Below are positions 37,201-45,932 of a stretch of 64,000 bases of DNA, in pieces. A program made the translations under genes and the position numbers. Source of the stretch: Streptomyces cynarae (GTDB lineage Bacteria; Actinomycetota; Actinomycetes; Streptomycetales; Streptomycetaceae); NCBI RefSeq assembly GCF_025642135.1, contig NZ_CP106793.1:5858001-5922000 (forward strand), written 5' to 3'. How positions within the stretch are numbered: the first letter of the stretch is position 1; each line of letters starts with the position of its first letter. Below the pieces are notes generated by a model. The model searched no databases. It was not told the DNA's origin and saw only the letters and a list, made by a program, of their open reading frames with translations.

Positions 37201-37465
37201 CACGACCCGAGAGCAACGCCTCGTCGAGGTCAAGGGTTTCCATGCGGGCTTGGAGCCGGTGTGGCTGGAGCAGCACGAGTGGGCTCAGGCGCAGCAGCGC
37301 GGTCAGGATTACTGGCTCTACGTCGTGGCCGACTGCGCCACATCCCCGACAGTCCTCGTCCGCGCCCAGGACCCAGCCAAGCTCCTAGCCACCGGGCCAC
37401 GGCGCATCGAGCGGTTCCAGATCAAGGTTGCCGACCTGCGTCGGCTGATGGGAGAGCAGCGGTGA
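34244..37465 (+). CDS. SNF2-type helicase with DUF3883-like C-terminus (Hma / DrmD-like)
   Basis: 1073 aa from ATG 34244 (GCGGGG 8 bases upstream); the frame opens at 34202. SNF2 motifs: Walker A ADEPGTGKTIM at about 124-134, DEAH at about 226 (VFDEAHRLTP), TATPHRG at about 256, and motif VI RLEQRMGRLHRIGQTKPV at about 553. A long coiled, charged region (EREAWVDKARQQLDQ) leads to a C-terminal DUF3883-like domain (LARHRTTREQRLVEVKGF) at about 984-1000. First gene of a three-gene operon with a DUF1156 methylase and a DUF499 ATPase, the helicase-methylase-ATPase combination. A DISARM class 1 DrmD relationship is possible given drmAB upstream. Confidence 0.8.
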   Translation: MSGTDSNDLPSPGSQLFIDGGMATVVAATGAGDGVDLVVRRSDGTLTDVALSLAELHAAVVPVNDAGGDPARALAALWGRWMQYAVPRIRSAVLATRPLRPYAHQDEAVFSHMLAQPRLRFLLADEPGTGKTIMTGMYIAEGTRRGLIPGRTVIIVPAHLVEKWKRDLLRYFAIEAATVTPDVARDPRDLDPRVSVWVVSVDLYTYNPDVRRKISGARASWSLTVFDEAHRLTPTSQYLGAAREVANRTHHLLLLTATPHRGKEHYFRGLLSLLDPTLYPWDPRQTEYDNALRPSTLTFLRRMKEELKDFDGNDLFPPRYAKTVSVDLSGSELAAYTAVMDYVDTYYGENATLARSIYGKRAASALVAAAATITRRHEALKGPAASRVDGPTPDEFTQSDGSVNLAVEDDEAWERAEGIVVNARSRSKSEELTAIDEVIAAIRLATTAGPSAKWLRTQKLLTHHGIAPGQGQLLIFTEFADTARWLASQFTRAGYSVETLEGAVKHHERDQLQQRFLAGEFQVLVSTDAGGEGIDLQSAHVMINWDIPWSLVRLEQRMGRLHRIGQTKPVHIYHLVAPDTREGRVQEVMLGNLEAAGEALDGRIFDLLDATAARAGFDYTRALIDAQAGQAVTVPGTAELLSKARELVTDEDRLHTPANTEAALDRFRSDRLEAINPVIVDGFVDQLARAEQWRLGPGPAKGIRRVTSARLLPPTLGGAHEALVAADGASVRQAINDGSQGLDDVVVLGPTEESFAELTDLALRTGESELIRGTVLSDPASLTNYTVLVYDAEVEVHDGIRRQRRKSPVLIRYSGAGAFESAWESLMLLRPTGSSHVPPPLSPALRHDSALEARAALTREVARARAEREAWVDKARQQLDQVEYRYMDELEELPATERRERMSRFEELKRHRLAQLEDISKVGQSAPRLVGWAHVVGEALVDQLGYDPDSEAVAVATVLAELDRLGFDVDDRQSAGVGYDLLARHRTTREQRLVEVKGFHAGLEPVWLEQHEWAQAQQRGQDYWLYVVADCATSPTVLVRAQDPAKLLATGPRRIERFQIKVADLRRLMGEQR

Positions 37466-40245
37466 CCACAACCACCAAGGCGCCGTCGACGGACACAGCG
37501 GCCACCTCGGATCGCGTCAGTGACGTGCACAGCCGCCTCATCGACCACTGGTTCCCGTGCTCATCGGTCGACGCCTCCGTCGGTACCACCGCGGGATCCG
37601 GCCGCAGCGAAAAGGCACTCTTCACCTGGTTTGCCTCTCGTCCCATCGCGCAGGCCCGCGCCGCCGTTCTGACCACCCTGCTGCCTGACCGCGAAGATCT
37701 TCACGCAGATGTCCGATCGGCCATCGAAGCGGGCAACCCCACTGCGCTGCGTCGTCTGCGCGAGGCCATCGCGGAGGAGTACCCCACCGGTCGCCCAGTC
37801 GTACTCGATATCTTCAGTGGCCGAGGCATCATCCCCCTCGAAGCAGCGCGCCTCGGCGTGACCGCGGTCGGAACGGACCTCAGCCCGGTCGCAACAATGG
37901 GTGGGCGCCTCCTGGCCGACTACCCGCTGCGCGACTGGTCGACCGAGGCTGCCGTTCCCTTCGCCAGCGGAGCTGAGTCGGAAGAGACACTCTTCAGCGA
38001 CGATGAGCCTCGACTGCTGCGCGACGTCCGCGCCGTACTCGCTGAAGTGAACAAGCGTGTGGCCAAGGCTGTCGCGCCCTACTACCCGGCCAATAGCCGC
38101 GGCAAGGTGCCCTGGGCCTACCTGTGGGCCGTCAGCATCCCCTGTGACCAGTGCCGTCGGCGCTTCCCGCTCATCGGCAGCATGCGGCTGCAGTTTCCTT
38201 CCGGGCGTGAGGGGGACTTCGGGCAGTCGCTCGAGCTCGTCATCGATGGGGACCGATGGCGTTCCCAGGTGGTGGACGGGGACCCCGCTCAGCAGCCGAC
38301 GTTCTCGGCCGCGGCGGGCCGCAAGGGTAAGAGCGCCCGCTGCCCGTTTCCCTCCTGCGGACACGTCCACACGCTCGACACCGTCAAGGCGAAGGGTTTC
38401 GCCGGCCAATATGAGGACGAAATCCTCGCCGTTGGTGAGGAGAACGAGGGGGTCGGCAAGACCTTTCGCGCCCCGACGGCTGACGACATTACAGCCGCCA
38501 AGTCCGTCGACCTTGCCCGGCTCGACGGCTTCGGCCCTTTCACTGCTGTTCCGGACGAGGCGATCCCGCCTGGCAATCAAGACACGATCCGAGCCAGTGG
38601 TTACGGCTACCGCACCTACGGCGCCCTCATGAACGACCGGCAGGCTCTTCTCTTCGCGGAGACAGTCCGTGCGATACGAGGCATACGCGCCGACCTTCTG
38701 GCTGCGCGACTCACCACCGACTATGTGGACGCGCTCACGGCCTACGCCGCAGCCAACATGCAGCGACGACTCAGGTACTCCACTCGGGGCGCAAAGCTAC
38801 GCGCCTTCGGTGGAAATGCCTCACGCAAGGGCACGTGGGTCCAGGTTCACGACATCTTCGCGGACGAAAGCAAGGTGTCCTTTCAGTTCGACTACCTCGA
38901 GGCCGGGCCGGGCACCGGGCCGGGCACCTGGGAGAGCGTCACTGACAGTGGTTTGCTGGCGCTTAAGAAGGTCATCCAGGGAAGCGATGCAGGACGTCCG
39001 GGCCGATTCCGCCGAGCCTCCGCCACAGCTCTCCCCTTCCGCGACGGGTCGGTGGATGCGGTCGTAACCGACCCGCCGTACTACAACATGATCGACTACG
39101 CCGATGCGTCGGATCTCTTCCACGTCTGGCTGAAGCGCTGCCTCTTCGACGTGTTCCCGGATCTCTTCGACGTTCCGGGGCTGCAGGACAAGACCGACGA
39201 GATCATCGTCAAACGCGGCAACGCTCCGGGTGAGCACCGAACCCGCGACTTCTACGAGCAAATGCTCAGCCGTGCTTTCGGCGAGGCACGGCGCGTGCTG
39301 CGCGCGGACGGCCACCTCGTCGTCGTGTTCGGGCACTCTGACCCTGATGCGTGGCGGCGGCTGCTTGGAGCGCTGCACGATGCCGGTTTCGTCGTCACTA
39401 GCTCCTGGCCGTCGAGGACCGAGACGGCCTCGACCGGGGTGGCGAGCATCAAGGTCACAGTCGCGATCGGCTGCCGCGTAGCCGCCGCGAACCGACCGGT
39501 CGCCACAGCTGCTCAGGTCGATCGTGAGGTCGCCGAGCGGGTCAAGACCGCCGTACGGGAGTGGGACCGTGACGGCTTGGCCCTAACCGACCAGCTCATG
39601 GCTGCCTACGGGCCGGCGATGGAGGTCTACGGCCGCTACGCCAAAATCCTCAAGCCGGACGGCACTCAGGCCGAGCTCGATCGCTACCTAACTCTGGCGC
39701 GCACCGCGGTCCGCGACGCCACAGCGCTCAAGCTGGACGAGCTGCCGCTTGAGACGTTCGACGCGCCGACCCGCTTCGCCGTCTTCTGGCAGCGGCTCTT
39801 CGCACGCTCGGACGTTCCGAAGGGCGAGGCCCGATTTCAGGCGCAGGCGGACAACCTGCGCCTGGAGGATCTGCGCGGCGCGCTACTCACCGAGAGTAAG
39901 AGCGGCTACAAGTTGCGTCTCGACGCCCCGAGCGCTATCAGCGATAAGTCCTCGACGTTCGAGGTGGTCCGGGCTATGGCCGCCGCCTGGGACCAGGGCG
40001 CCACTGAAGGCGTTGCCGCTGTCGTCGCTGAGTCTGACCGGCAGCCCACTGACGCGCACCTGTGGGCCGTCGTCGGGGAGATCCTCGCGCAGCTACCTCC
40101 CAGCGACACAGTGGCCAAGGCTCTCACAGCCGTTCAGCGCAACGCCGGCACCATCGCCAACCTTGCGCACCGCGTCGCTACCGAGCTCGCCGTTAGCGAG
40201 CGGGATGACCAGCCCACCCTTCCGTTCACCATTAAGGAGTCCTGA
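37462..40245 (+). CDS. DUF1156-type DNA methylase
   Basis: 927 aa; GTG 37462 overlaps the helicase stop (GTGA), with GGAGA upstream. N-terminal DUF1156 signature (SRPIAQARAAVLTTLLPDR). SAM-binding motif I VLDIFSGRGIIPLEAARLG at about 113-131, a CDQCRRRFPL ... CPFPSCGH zinc-like pair at about 230-300, and catalytic motif IV TDPPYYNMIDYADASDLFH at about 535-553. The DPPY box indicates N6-adenine or N4-cytosine methylation. It probably marks self DNA or takes part in discrimination. The next gene starts 2 bases after its stop. Confidence 0.85.
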   Translation: MTTTTKAPSTDTAATSDRVSDVHSRLIDHWFPCSSVDASVGTTAGSGRSEKALFTWFASRPIAQARAAVLTTLLPDREDLHADVRSAIEAGNPTALRRLREAIAEEYPTGRPVVLDIFSGRGIIPLEAARLGVTAVGTDLSPVATMGGRLLADYPLRDWSTEAAVPFASGAESEETLFSDDEPRLLRDVRAVLAEVNKRVAKAVAPYYPANSRGKVPWAYLWAVSIPCDQCRRRFPLIGSMRLQFPSGREGDFGQSLELVIDGDRWRSQVVDGDPAQQPTFSAAAGRKGKSARCPFPSCGHVHTLDTVKAKGFAGQYEDEILAVGEENEGVGKTFRAPTADDITAAKSVDLARLDGFGPFTAVPDEAIPPGNQDTIRASGYGYRTYGALMNDRQALLFAETVRAIRGIRADLLAARLTTDYVDALTAYAAANMQRRLRYSTRGAKLRAFGGNASRKGTWVQVHDIFADESKVSFQFDYLEAGPGTGPGTWESVTDSGLLALKKVIQGSDAGRPGRFRRASATALPFRDGSVDAVVTDPPYYNMIDYADASDLFHVWLKRCLFDVFPDLFDVPGLQDKTDEIIVKRGNAPGEHRTRDFYEQMLSRAFGEARRVLRADGHLVVVFGHSDPDAWRRLLGALHDAGFVVTSSWPSRTETASTGVASIKVTVAIGCRVAAANRPVATAAQVDREVAERVKTAVREWDRDGLALTDQLMAAYGPAMEVYGRYAKILKPDGTQAELDRYLTLARTAVRDATALKLDELPLETFDAPTRFAVFWQRLFARSDVPKGEARFQAQADNLRLEDLRGALLTESKSGYKLRLDAPSAISDKSSTFEVVRAMAAAWDQGATEGVAAVVAESDRQPTDAHLWAVVGEILAQLPPSDTVAKALTAVQRNAGTIANLAHRVATELAVSERDDQPTLPFTIKES

Positions 40246-40247
40246 GC

Positions 40248-43223
40248 ATGTCGACCGGCACCGCTTCGCATTGGGCCGACGTCCTCACGCTCCGCCCCGA
40301 GGTCACTGCGTCCGACGGCTCAGTCGGCGAGCTGCAGATGAGCCTGCACAAGGCCGTCTACCAGACCGTTGACGTGCCATACCGCAAGGTCGACTACTAC
40401 GGCGACATCACTCAGCCCACCCCGAACCTCGTCGGCTTCTTTAGCCGTGTCGCCCGTCGGCTAGGCACCGACGCCGAGACCACGGCGCTGTTCCACCTGG
40501 ACCAAGGCATGGGTGGAGGCAAGAGCCACGCCCTCGTCGGGCTTTACCACATGGCCAACTCGCCGCAGGAGTTCTTCGCCACAGAGCTAGGCCGGAAGGT
40601 CCGCAGTGAAGCGGGGCTGGGTGGCCACGACGTAGACCTCACCGGTGCCCAGGCCGTTGTCCTCACAGCCGACTACTTCAGCCCGGGTAGGCCTAGCGAG
40701 ACATTCGGCCCGGCCACGAACCTGTTCGAGCGGTTTCTCTGGTCGCTGACCGGCGGCGACATGGACCGCTACAAGCGCTACGTCAAGGGCGGGCCAAACA
40801 AGGGGACGCTGCAGCAGGCGCTCAGTGACGCGGGACGGCCGGTGCTCATCTTGCTCGACGAGCTCATGGACTACGTGCTGCAACTCGCCGACGCGACCAA
40901 CATCGACCGCATGCCCAACGAGAAGGCGTTCCTCAACGCCCTCATGGACGCCTGCGACGACGTTCCCCGCGTCGTATGTGTCGTGGTCATGATACGCAGC
41001 GAGCTCGACGAGCGCGGGTACCCGCCGCTAGCCGATGACTTCCGCAGCTATGTCTCCGACCGGCTCGTGCGTAACGGCCCGGACGGCAGAGTCGCGGTGA
41101 CTGAGTCCCACGACTTCGCCTCGATCATCCAGCGTCGCCTGTTCGAGCCGGCCGAGGTGGGCGCTGCGGCGTCGCGCGTGGCCAGGCAGTACGAAACGGT
41201 GAGCGATACCGCCTGGCGAGACAAGGTGCTTGACAAGCTCGGTCCGAACCGTGGGTTGACCGGCTTTGCCGAGCGAGTCGAGGCAAGTTACCCCTTCCAC
41301 CCCGAGCTCATGCGACTGGTGCGAGAGGAGTGGTCACAGGTCCAGAACTTCCAGCGTGTCCGCTCCACGGTTGCGATCTTCGCCCGGACCGCGCTGCACT
41401 GGGTCACCGAGCACCAAGCCGGGCGCTGGGCGCCGGCCCTCATCGGCGTCGGCGACATCCCTCTTACTACCGCCCTCGAGCAGTTGCTTTCCTCTGGCCT
41501 CTTCATGGGCAACGACCGGGCCATCCAGGGCTATCGCTCCGTCGCCACCACCGACATCACCAGCACCGACGGGTCCGCAGGACGCGCCGTCGCTATCGAT
41601 CAGCGGCTGCGCGCTGCCAGTGTCACCGCCCTCCAAGACCACGCGGGCGTGCGCATGGCCACCGCCCTGTTCTGTTACTCCATGGTTGCCCGCCCGCGCG
41701 GCGGCCGGGGGGCGACAAAGGCTGAGATGCTTGCGGCCATCCTCGAGCCGACTCCGGCCCCCGGGACCCCTTACACCGACGCTGAGGAGATCTTCAACGC
41801 CCTCACCGGCGAGGACGGACTCGGCGCACTTGAGATCACCCAGCCGACCAACGCACCCGGGCGCTACTACCTGTCCATCAGACAGACGCTCCGGATGTAC
41901 TTCACCGCCTCCTTCGCGCTCGTAGACCCACCCTCGTGCGAAAAGCTGGTCTGGGAGCAGACGCAGAGACTCGCTCGGCGCGGTACCTTCGACGAGATCC
42001 GCTTCATCGACGCGCCGACCGCTACCGGGGACATCGACCTCCCGCGCACGTTTGACGGGGTGGACTCGGCCGTCACCCGCCTCGTCGTGCTCGACTCGCG
42101 CCGCTGGACCCTGCTCAACGGCAAGGACACCCTCAGCCGCGCCGAGATTACCGCTCTCCTCGGGCTCGGGCCCGACGCGCTGCGCGTGGACAATGCCGCC
42201 AGCTGCGTCGTGGCCTGCGTGAACACACAGAGGCGGGACGTGGCACGCAAGCGCGCCAGAGAGGTCCTCGCCTGGCGCAGTGTCCTAAAGCAGATCAACC
42301 CCGAGGACGCCGACGAGTTCCGCGAGGCCACCACCAAGGTGACCGAGGCTGAGGATAAACTCAAGAAGGACATCGAGAAAGCCTTCCAGCACTACGCCTA
42401 CCTCGTCCGCGCCTCGGACGGGCTGCATGTGGAGTTCAAGCGGTTTGACGACGATAGCAAGTCATCACTGCGCGGGGACCAGGTGTGGGCGGCGCTCGTC
42501 GAGGCTGGTCGCGCAACGAACACGGCAGGCCTCTCGGCGGACTATCTCGCAGCCCTGCTGGACACTTTCGAGCGCACCCTTACGCCGCGCGAAGTCGTCC
42601 AATCCTTCTACAAGAACCCCATGTTCCCCCTGGTTGCCGCGACCGACGAGATACGCCAGGCAATCTTTGCTCTGCTCCACAACGGCTGGGAACTGGCAGA
42701 CTCCGACGGCAACAAGCTCGCCATCGCCTCTCCGGAACATATCTCGATCGGCTCCATCAGCCAGAATCTTCGCCGCGCGGTCAAAGTGGCTGAGACCGTG
42801 CCCGCAGCCGGTGGTGCGTCCAAGAGCACCACGACGATCTCGATCCCTAGGCAGCCAGGCGGGTCAGTCAGCGGCGGAGAGTCCAGCAGGCTGTTTGGCG
42901 TCGACGACCATGAGTACCGAGCCACGACGGGAGAGGCGAGCGAGGCCAGCACCGGAGATGCCGCTCCGAGCAGCTCGGAGCTCAACTCCTTTAAGCGGTA
43001 CATCATCGACCTGACCAACCGCAGCATCACCGCTCCGGATTCTCGTGAGCAGGTCTGGCAACTCCTCAAGGAACTGAGCAAGGTCATTGATGCACCCGGC
43101 ACTAACCACCAGCTCATTAGTCTGAGCGTCACGCTTGTTACGTCTGAGGGCGCACAGGGGGCTATCGAGCAGAAGGCAGAACAGGCAGGTGCACGCGTTC
43201 GGGTCGAGGACGACGACTTCTAA
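40248..43223 (+). CDS. DUF499 AAA-like ATPase
   Basis: 991 aa, ATG 40248, AAGGAG ribosome site inside the methylase end. Walker A DQGMGGGKSHAL at about 84-95 and Walker B LILLDELMDYVL at about 200-211 are in the DUF499 positions. The C-terminal region (about 690-991) contains coiled and linker segments. DUF499 ATPases accompany DUF1156 methylases and SNF2 helicases in defence islands. Role probably DNA translocation or sensing. Confidence 0.85.
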   Translation: MSTGTASHWADVLTLRPEVTASDGSVGELQMSLHKAVYQTVDVPYRKVDYYGDITQPTPNLVGFFSRVARRLGTDAETTALFHLDQGMGGGKSHALVGLYHMANSPQEFFATELGRKVRSEAGLGGHDVDLTGAQAVVLTADYFSPGRPSETFGPATNLFERFLWSLTGGDMDRYKRYVKGGPNKGTLQQALSDAGRPVLILLDELMDYVLQLADATNIDRMPNEKAFLNALMDACDDVPRVVCVVVMIRSELDERGYPPLADDFRSYVSDRLVRNGPDGRVAVTESHDFASIIQRRLFEPAEVGAAASRVARQYETVSDTAWRDKVLDKLGPNRGLTGFAERVEASYPFHPELMRLVREEWSQVQNFQRVRSTVAIFARTALHWVTEHQAGRWAPALIGVGDIPLTTALEQLLSSGLFMGNDRAIQGYRSVATTDITSTDGSAGRAVAIDQRLRAASVTALQDHAGVRMATALFCYSMVARPRGGRGATKAEMLAAILEPTPAPGTPYTDAEEIFNALTGEDGLGALEITQPTNAPGRYYLSIRQTLRMYFTASFALVDPPSCEKLVWEQTQRLARRGTFDEIRFIDAPTATGDIDLPRTFDGVDSAVTRLVVLDSRRWTLLNGKDTLSRAEITALLGLGPDALRVDNAASCVVACVNTQRRDVARKRAREVLAWRSVLKQINPEDADEFREATTKVTEAEDKLKKDIEKAFQHYAYLVRASDGLHVEFKRFDDDSKSSLRGDQVWAALVEAGRATNTAGLSADYLAALLDTFERTLTPREVVQSFYKNPMFPLVAATDEIRQAIFALLHNGWELADSDGNKLAIASPEHISIGSISQNLRRAVKVAETVPAAGGASKSTTTISIPRQPGGSVSGGESSRLFGVDDHEYRATTGEASEASTGDAAPSSSELNSFKRYIIDLTNRSITAPDSREQVWQLLKELSKVIDAPGTNHQLISLSVTLVTSEGAQGAIEQKAEQAGARVRVEDDDF

Positions 43224-43595
43224 CCAGCCGGGCGTGAGCGAATGCCAAAGCACTGGTATTACGCGCAGCCGGTCAGAGGGTTCCCCTGTGCCGACCCGCG
43301 ATTGGCCGGCGGCTCAGGGACAAAACAATCGGCGCAACGCGCCGACTGGTTGATTCGGCGTGCTGAGGCTCGCGCAGGTCCCTTCTAGCCTCCTGCCTAC
43401 GCGAACGCTGTAGTCAGGAGGCAGGGTCGGGCTGGCTACTTCTTCTTGCCCTGGGTCTTGTCGGGGGTCTCGGCTCCCTGCTTCTTCCCTGCTCAGGGGC
43501 GGTGGGCCCGAGCGCCTGGTGGTCGTCATTGGTCGTCATTGGCCACTGACGGGCGGCCTCGCACGGCCCAGGGACGGCCCAGACAGCCAGCCGGC
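43224..43595. other. non-coding stretch after the Hma-like operon
   Basis: No gene. A tandem TGGTCGTCAT pair (about 43519-43540) and a weak 7-bp stem (CCTGCCT ... AGGCAGG, about 43393-43425) that may terminate the operon. Confidence 0.4.
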
Positions 43596-43910
43596 TCAGA
43601 CCTCACTCATCCGGTACGGCTCAGGCAACGGCGACAACGGCACGCCGAGCACGCGCCCCAACAGGGCTCGTGCAACTGCGTCGCGCTCTGAGCCCGGTTG
43701 GCCTGGTCTCATCGAAAGGATCAAGCGGTCTCCGGTGACGACAGCAGCACCCGTGAAGCTTGGGTCGGTGATCGAAGACTCATCCAACGTGACGTCTAGC
43801 TCAGCGAGAAGCTCAGGCAGAGAGGCGTCGAGAAGGTGCTGAGGACTCAGCACCTTCTGGGCGTAGTCGGTCGTCCACTTTGGCGTCTGCGCTTCGTCGT
43901 GCCTTGTCAC
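43596..43910 (-). CDS. small conserved hypothetical protein
   Basis: 104 aa from GTG 43910 (VTRHDEAQTPKWTTDYAQKVL), with GGGAGA upstream; the frame opens at 43979. It reads as a folded alpha/beta protein (LLDASLPELLAELDVTLDESS ... GDRLILSMRPG ... ERDAVARALLGRVLGVPLSPLPEPY). This pattern is familiar from Streptomyces hypothetical proteins, but no function is known. It is convergent with the Hma-like operon. Confidence 0.65.
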   Translation of the reverse strand: MTRHDEAQTPKWTTDYAQKVLSPQHLLDASLPELLAELDVTLDESSITDPSFTGAAVVTGDRLILSMRPGQPGSERDAVARALLGRVLGVPLSPLPEPYRMSEV

Positions 43911-44217
43911 GGGCCCATCTCCCTCAGCTGGCCTTGAACGGGTCGCTAGAGGTCTCCCCCAGGGTCGTGCCAGAACCACAGCACGCTGAACGATCTCCCC
44001 GTAACAGTGAGGACAGAGACATCAGTGCGAGGACCGCTCTGAGGACATCAGCTTGGGAAGCTGCGAGCATTTGCGGCTGGTTCAGGCGCTGACCTGGACG
44101 AACGACCGGGGCACGGCTTGTGGGGCTCGGTTGACTTCACCGTGATTTCCCGCTGTTCCCCGCTCGATCTGGTGCGCTTGTGGTGCGGGCCGAGCGTCGT
44201 ATGGGTCGCCGGAGGCC
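43911..44217. other. intergenic stretch containing repeat copy 2
   Basis: No gene. Holds the tRNA-like repeat at 44049-44191. Confidence 0.5.
44049..44191. repeat. degenerate repeat starting with a tRNA-like anticodon-arm palindrome (copy 2)
   Basis: CAGCTTGGGAAGCTG at 44049-44063 is identical to 11217-11231, in the same orientation. Similarity continues (gagcatttgcgg, ctgacctgg, tgttccccgctcgatctgg). Partial, more decayed relatives are at 12091-12120 and 45061-45110. Confidence 0.6.
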
Positions 44218-44871
44218 GTGGAGGGAGAGGCGCCGTCAGTGCCCATGGCTAGCGTCTCAGACGCGCGGCCGGCTTCCGAGGTGTCCAGGTCGGTAGGGCC
44301 GTTGCATCCCGGCCTGGTAACAACCGGGCCTAACCAACGGTCGGGCTTCGTCGATGGCCAAGAGGCAACCAGCGTTGGCCGCGCCTCAACCATCGCCGTG
44401 CATCAGGGCAAGCGCACAGATGAGCGCTCAGACAAGGTGAAAGCGCCGAAGGGCCTGACCTGGACGGCCGTAGAGCGCCAGGATGTTTACATGTCTAGTG
44501 ACCAACTCGTGCGCTTCCAGATCTCTGACCTTGTCGCCAACGGCCTCACATGCCGTCTTCCCGAGGCCGACCCTACGAGGGTCTTCCTTCAGAACGCGCC
44601 TCGCCGCCAGCACGGAGCGAGCGGGCAAGCGGCGCTCTTTCCGGAAATGACGTTCGAGGCAGCTAACCGACTCCGTGGGCACCTCCTTGAGATGGCTCAG
44701 GACATCCGTGCACGACGGTATAGGTGTAGCGGAGTCACAGCTCAGAGCGTGCAACGTTGCGCCGACCAAATCCGCTCAGGGATGTTCGTCAGCAATGCGT
44801 CTCGCGGAGTACCCGGCACGGAAGGCATCGATGACTACCACGGTCTTCGCCGCGGCAAGGCCGAAGGATGA
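44218..44871 (+). CDS. hypothetical protein, start uncertain
   Basis: The frame is 217 aa; ATG 44491 (MSSDQLVRFQISDLVANGL) may be the better start, giving 126 aa. The C-terminal part (FPEMTFEAANRLRGHLLEMAQDIRARRYRC) is plausibly helical. No clear ribosome site, no family, and the flanks are repeat DNA, so this may be a remnant. Confidence 0.35.
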   Translation: MEGEAPSVPMASVSDARPASEVSRSVGPLHPGLVTTGPNQRSGFVDGQEATSVGRASTIAVHQGKRTDERSDKVKAPKGLTWTAVERQDVYMSSDQLVRFQISDLVANGLTCRLPEADPTRVFLQNAPRRQHGASGQAALFPEMTFEAANRLRGHLLEMAQDIRARRYRCSGVTAQSVQRCADQIRSGMFVSNASRGVPGTEGIDDYHGLRRGKAEG

Positions 44872-45060
44872 GGGGACGTTGGCCACAATGGCCATGGCGA
44901 TGGGCTGTCTCGTGCCGCTGCCGTCCGCTGTCACAGCCGTCGATGATCCGCCAAAAGGAGCACCGCCTTAGGAGAGAGGGTGGGGCGTCGGGCCGTTGAC
45001 CTGCTGCTTCGGCGGGCGAGATGGCGGGCACAGATGCGCCCGCCAGCCACCCTTATTGAC

Positions 45061-45110
45061 CGCTGCTGACCCCGGTATCTGGCACGGCTATGGCACGGTG
45101 ACCTCTTCGT
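45061..45110. repeat. partial copy of the 11217/44049 repeat tail
   Basis: ccccggtatctggcacggctatggcacgg... parallels the tail of copy 1 (cacgacctggcacgggtctggcacgg, then ctcttcg). The anticodon-arm palindrome is missing. Confidence 0.45.
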
Positions 45111-45128
45111 CCCCAAGCTGCTGAGACC

Positions 45129-45506
45129 TCAGTCCGGCAGGCAGGAGCGGAATCGGTGGAGCAGTTCAAGTGCGGCAGGGCTCTCTGCGTTGAAGGTCTG
45201 GCCTTGTTGTTCGACAGGAAGACCCGGACCCCAGATACGGGCACCGTGACAGTGGAAGCAGAAGGCGATCTCGAAGAGCTGATCGGTGGAGCTGTGCGCC
45301 CGGATTCCCCAGCCTGGGAGGAAGCAGCGGTACAGCTCACTTCCTGGTAGGTCGGCGATCAGGGACAGGGCCTGCTGGGCTTGGTCTCCCTCCCAGATCG
45401 CGGCAGTGTCGCCGACCAGGTTCTCCGAACTGAGGTGCCTGACGGGATCGGTGATGCGGACGACCTCGATGAGCTCGGTCTTCCCATGGGTGAGCGGTAG
45501 CAGCAT
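45129..45506 (-). CDS. small conserved hypothetical protein
   Basis: 125 aa from ATG 45506, preceded by GGGGGC. Alpha/beta composition (KTELIEVVRITDPVRHLSSENLVG ... QQALSLIADLPGSELYRCFLPGWGIRAHSSTDQLFEIAFCFHCHGARIWG). A CFHCHG motif near residue 84 could bind metal. No family recognised. Confidence 0.65.
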   Translation of the reverse strand: MLLPLTHGKTELIEVVRITDPVRHLSSENLVGDTAAIWEGDQAQQALSLIADLPGSELYRCFLPGWGIRAHSSTDQLFEIAFCFHCHGARIWGPGLPVEQQGQTFNAESPAALELLHRFRSCLPD

Positions 45507-45645
45507 GCCCCCAGACTCTCCGATCGTGACTTCGCTGACCAGGGACGGCCGCGGCGGGTACGGCGATGGCGGCGCCAGCGTTGGATGTCAGCGGAACAGC
45601 CCGGGCATCGGGAAGGCCCCAACGGCTCCTCCGGCCGGCCCAGCG

Positions 45646-45780
45646 TCACCAGACATGCCGACCGGTACACCTCCACAGCGCCCGGCACGTCCGCTGGCCA
45701 TCGCTCTCCCGTTTGACGAGGACGAAGCCGCCGAACTTCATGGGCTGGCTGCACTCGGGACAGGCCGGGGCGTTGGTCAT
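45646..45780 (-). pseudogene. zinc-ribbon-like small protein, truncated
   Basis: ATG 45780 starts MTNAPACPECSQPMKFGGF and runs through CRALWRCTGRHVW to a TGA where relatives have a second Trp (RHAWWQWADR, compare 9005-9115). The following bases continue the family in another frame (GRPEEPLGP). So a stop mutation and a frameshift have cut it to 44 aa. Confidence 0.55.
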
Positions 45781-45932
45781 GTAGCGCACCCTAACGGAGC
45801 GACCGCTTCGTCCCGAAGCCACTACGTGGGGCGCTCGGCCTTGGGCTGGTGTGCCTCTCACCTGCTGCGACGGTCCGCAGACGTCCGCGGTTGTTCGCCG
45901 CTGTGTGTCGGCGTTGTCACGCAGTTAGACAC

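Noticed and set aside
22316..43223. A complete standard DISARM system
   Set aside because: drmA and drmB are present but no PLD-type drmC is found, and the accessory genes differ.
43519..43540. Tandem TGGTCGTCAT pair as a CRISPR or VNTR
   Set aside because: Only two units without spacers; no CRISPR array or cas gene exists in the window.
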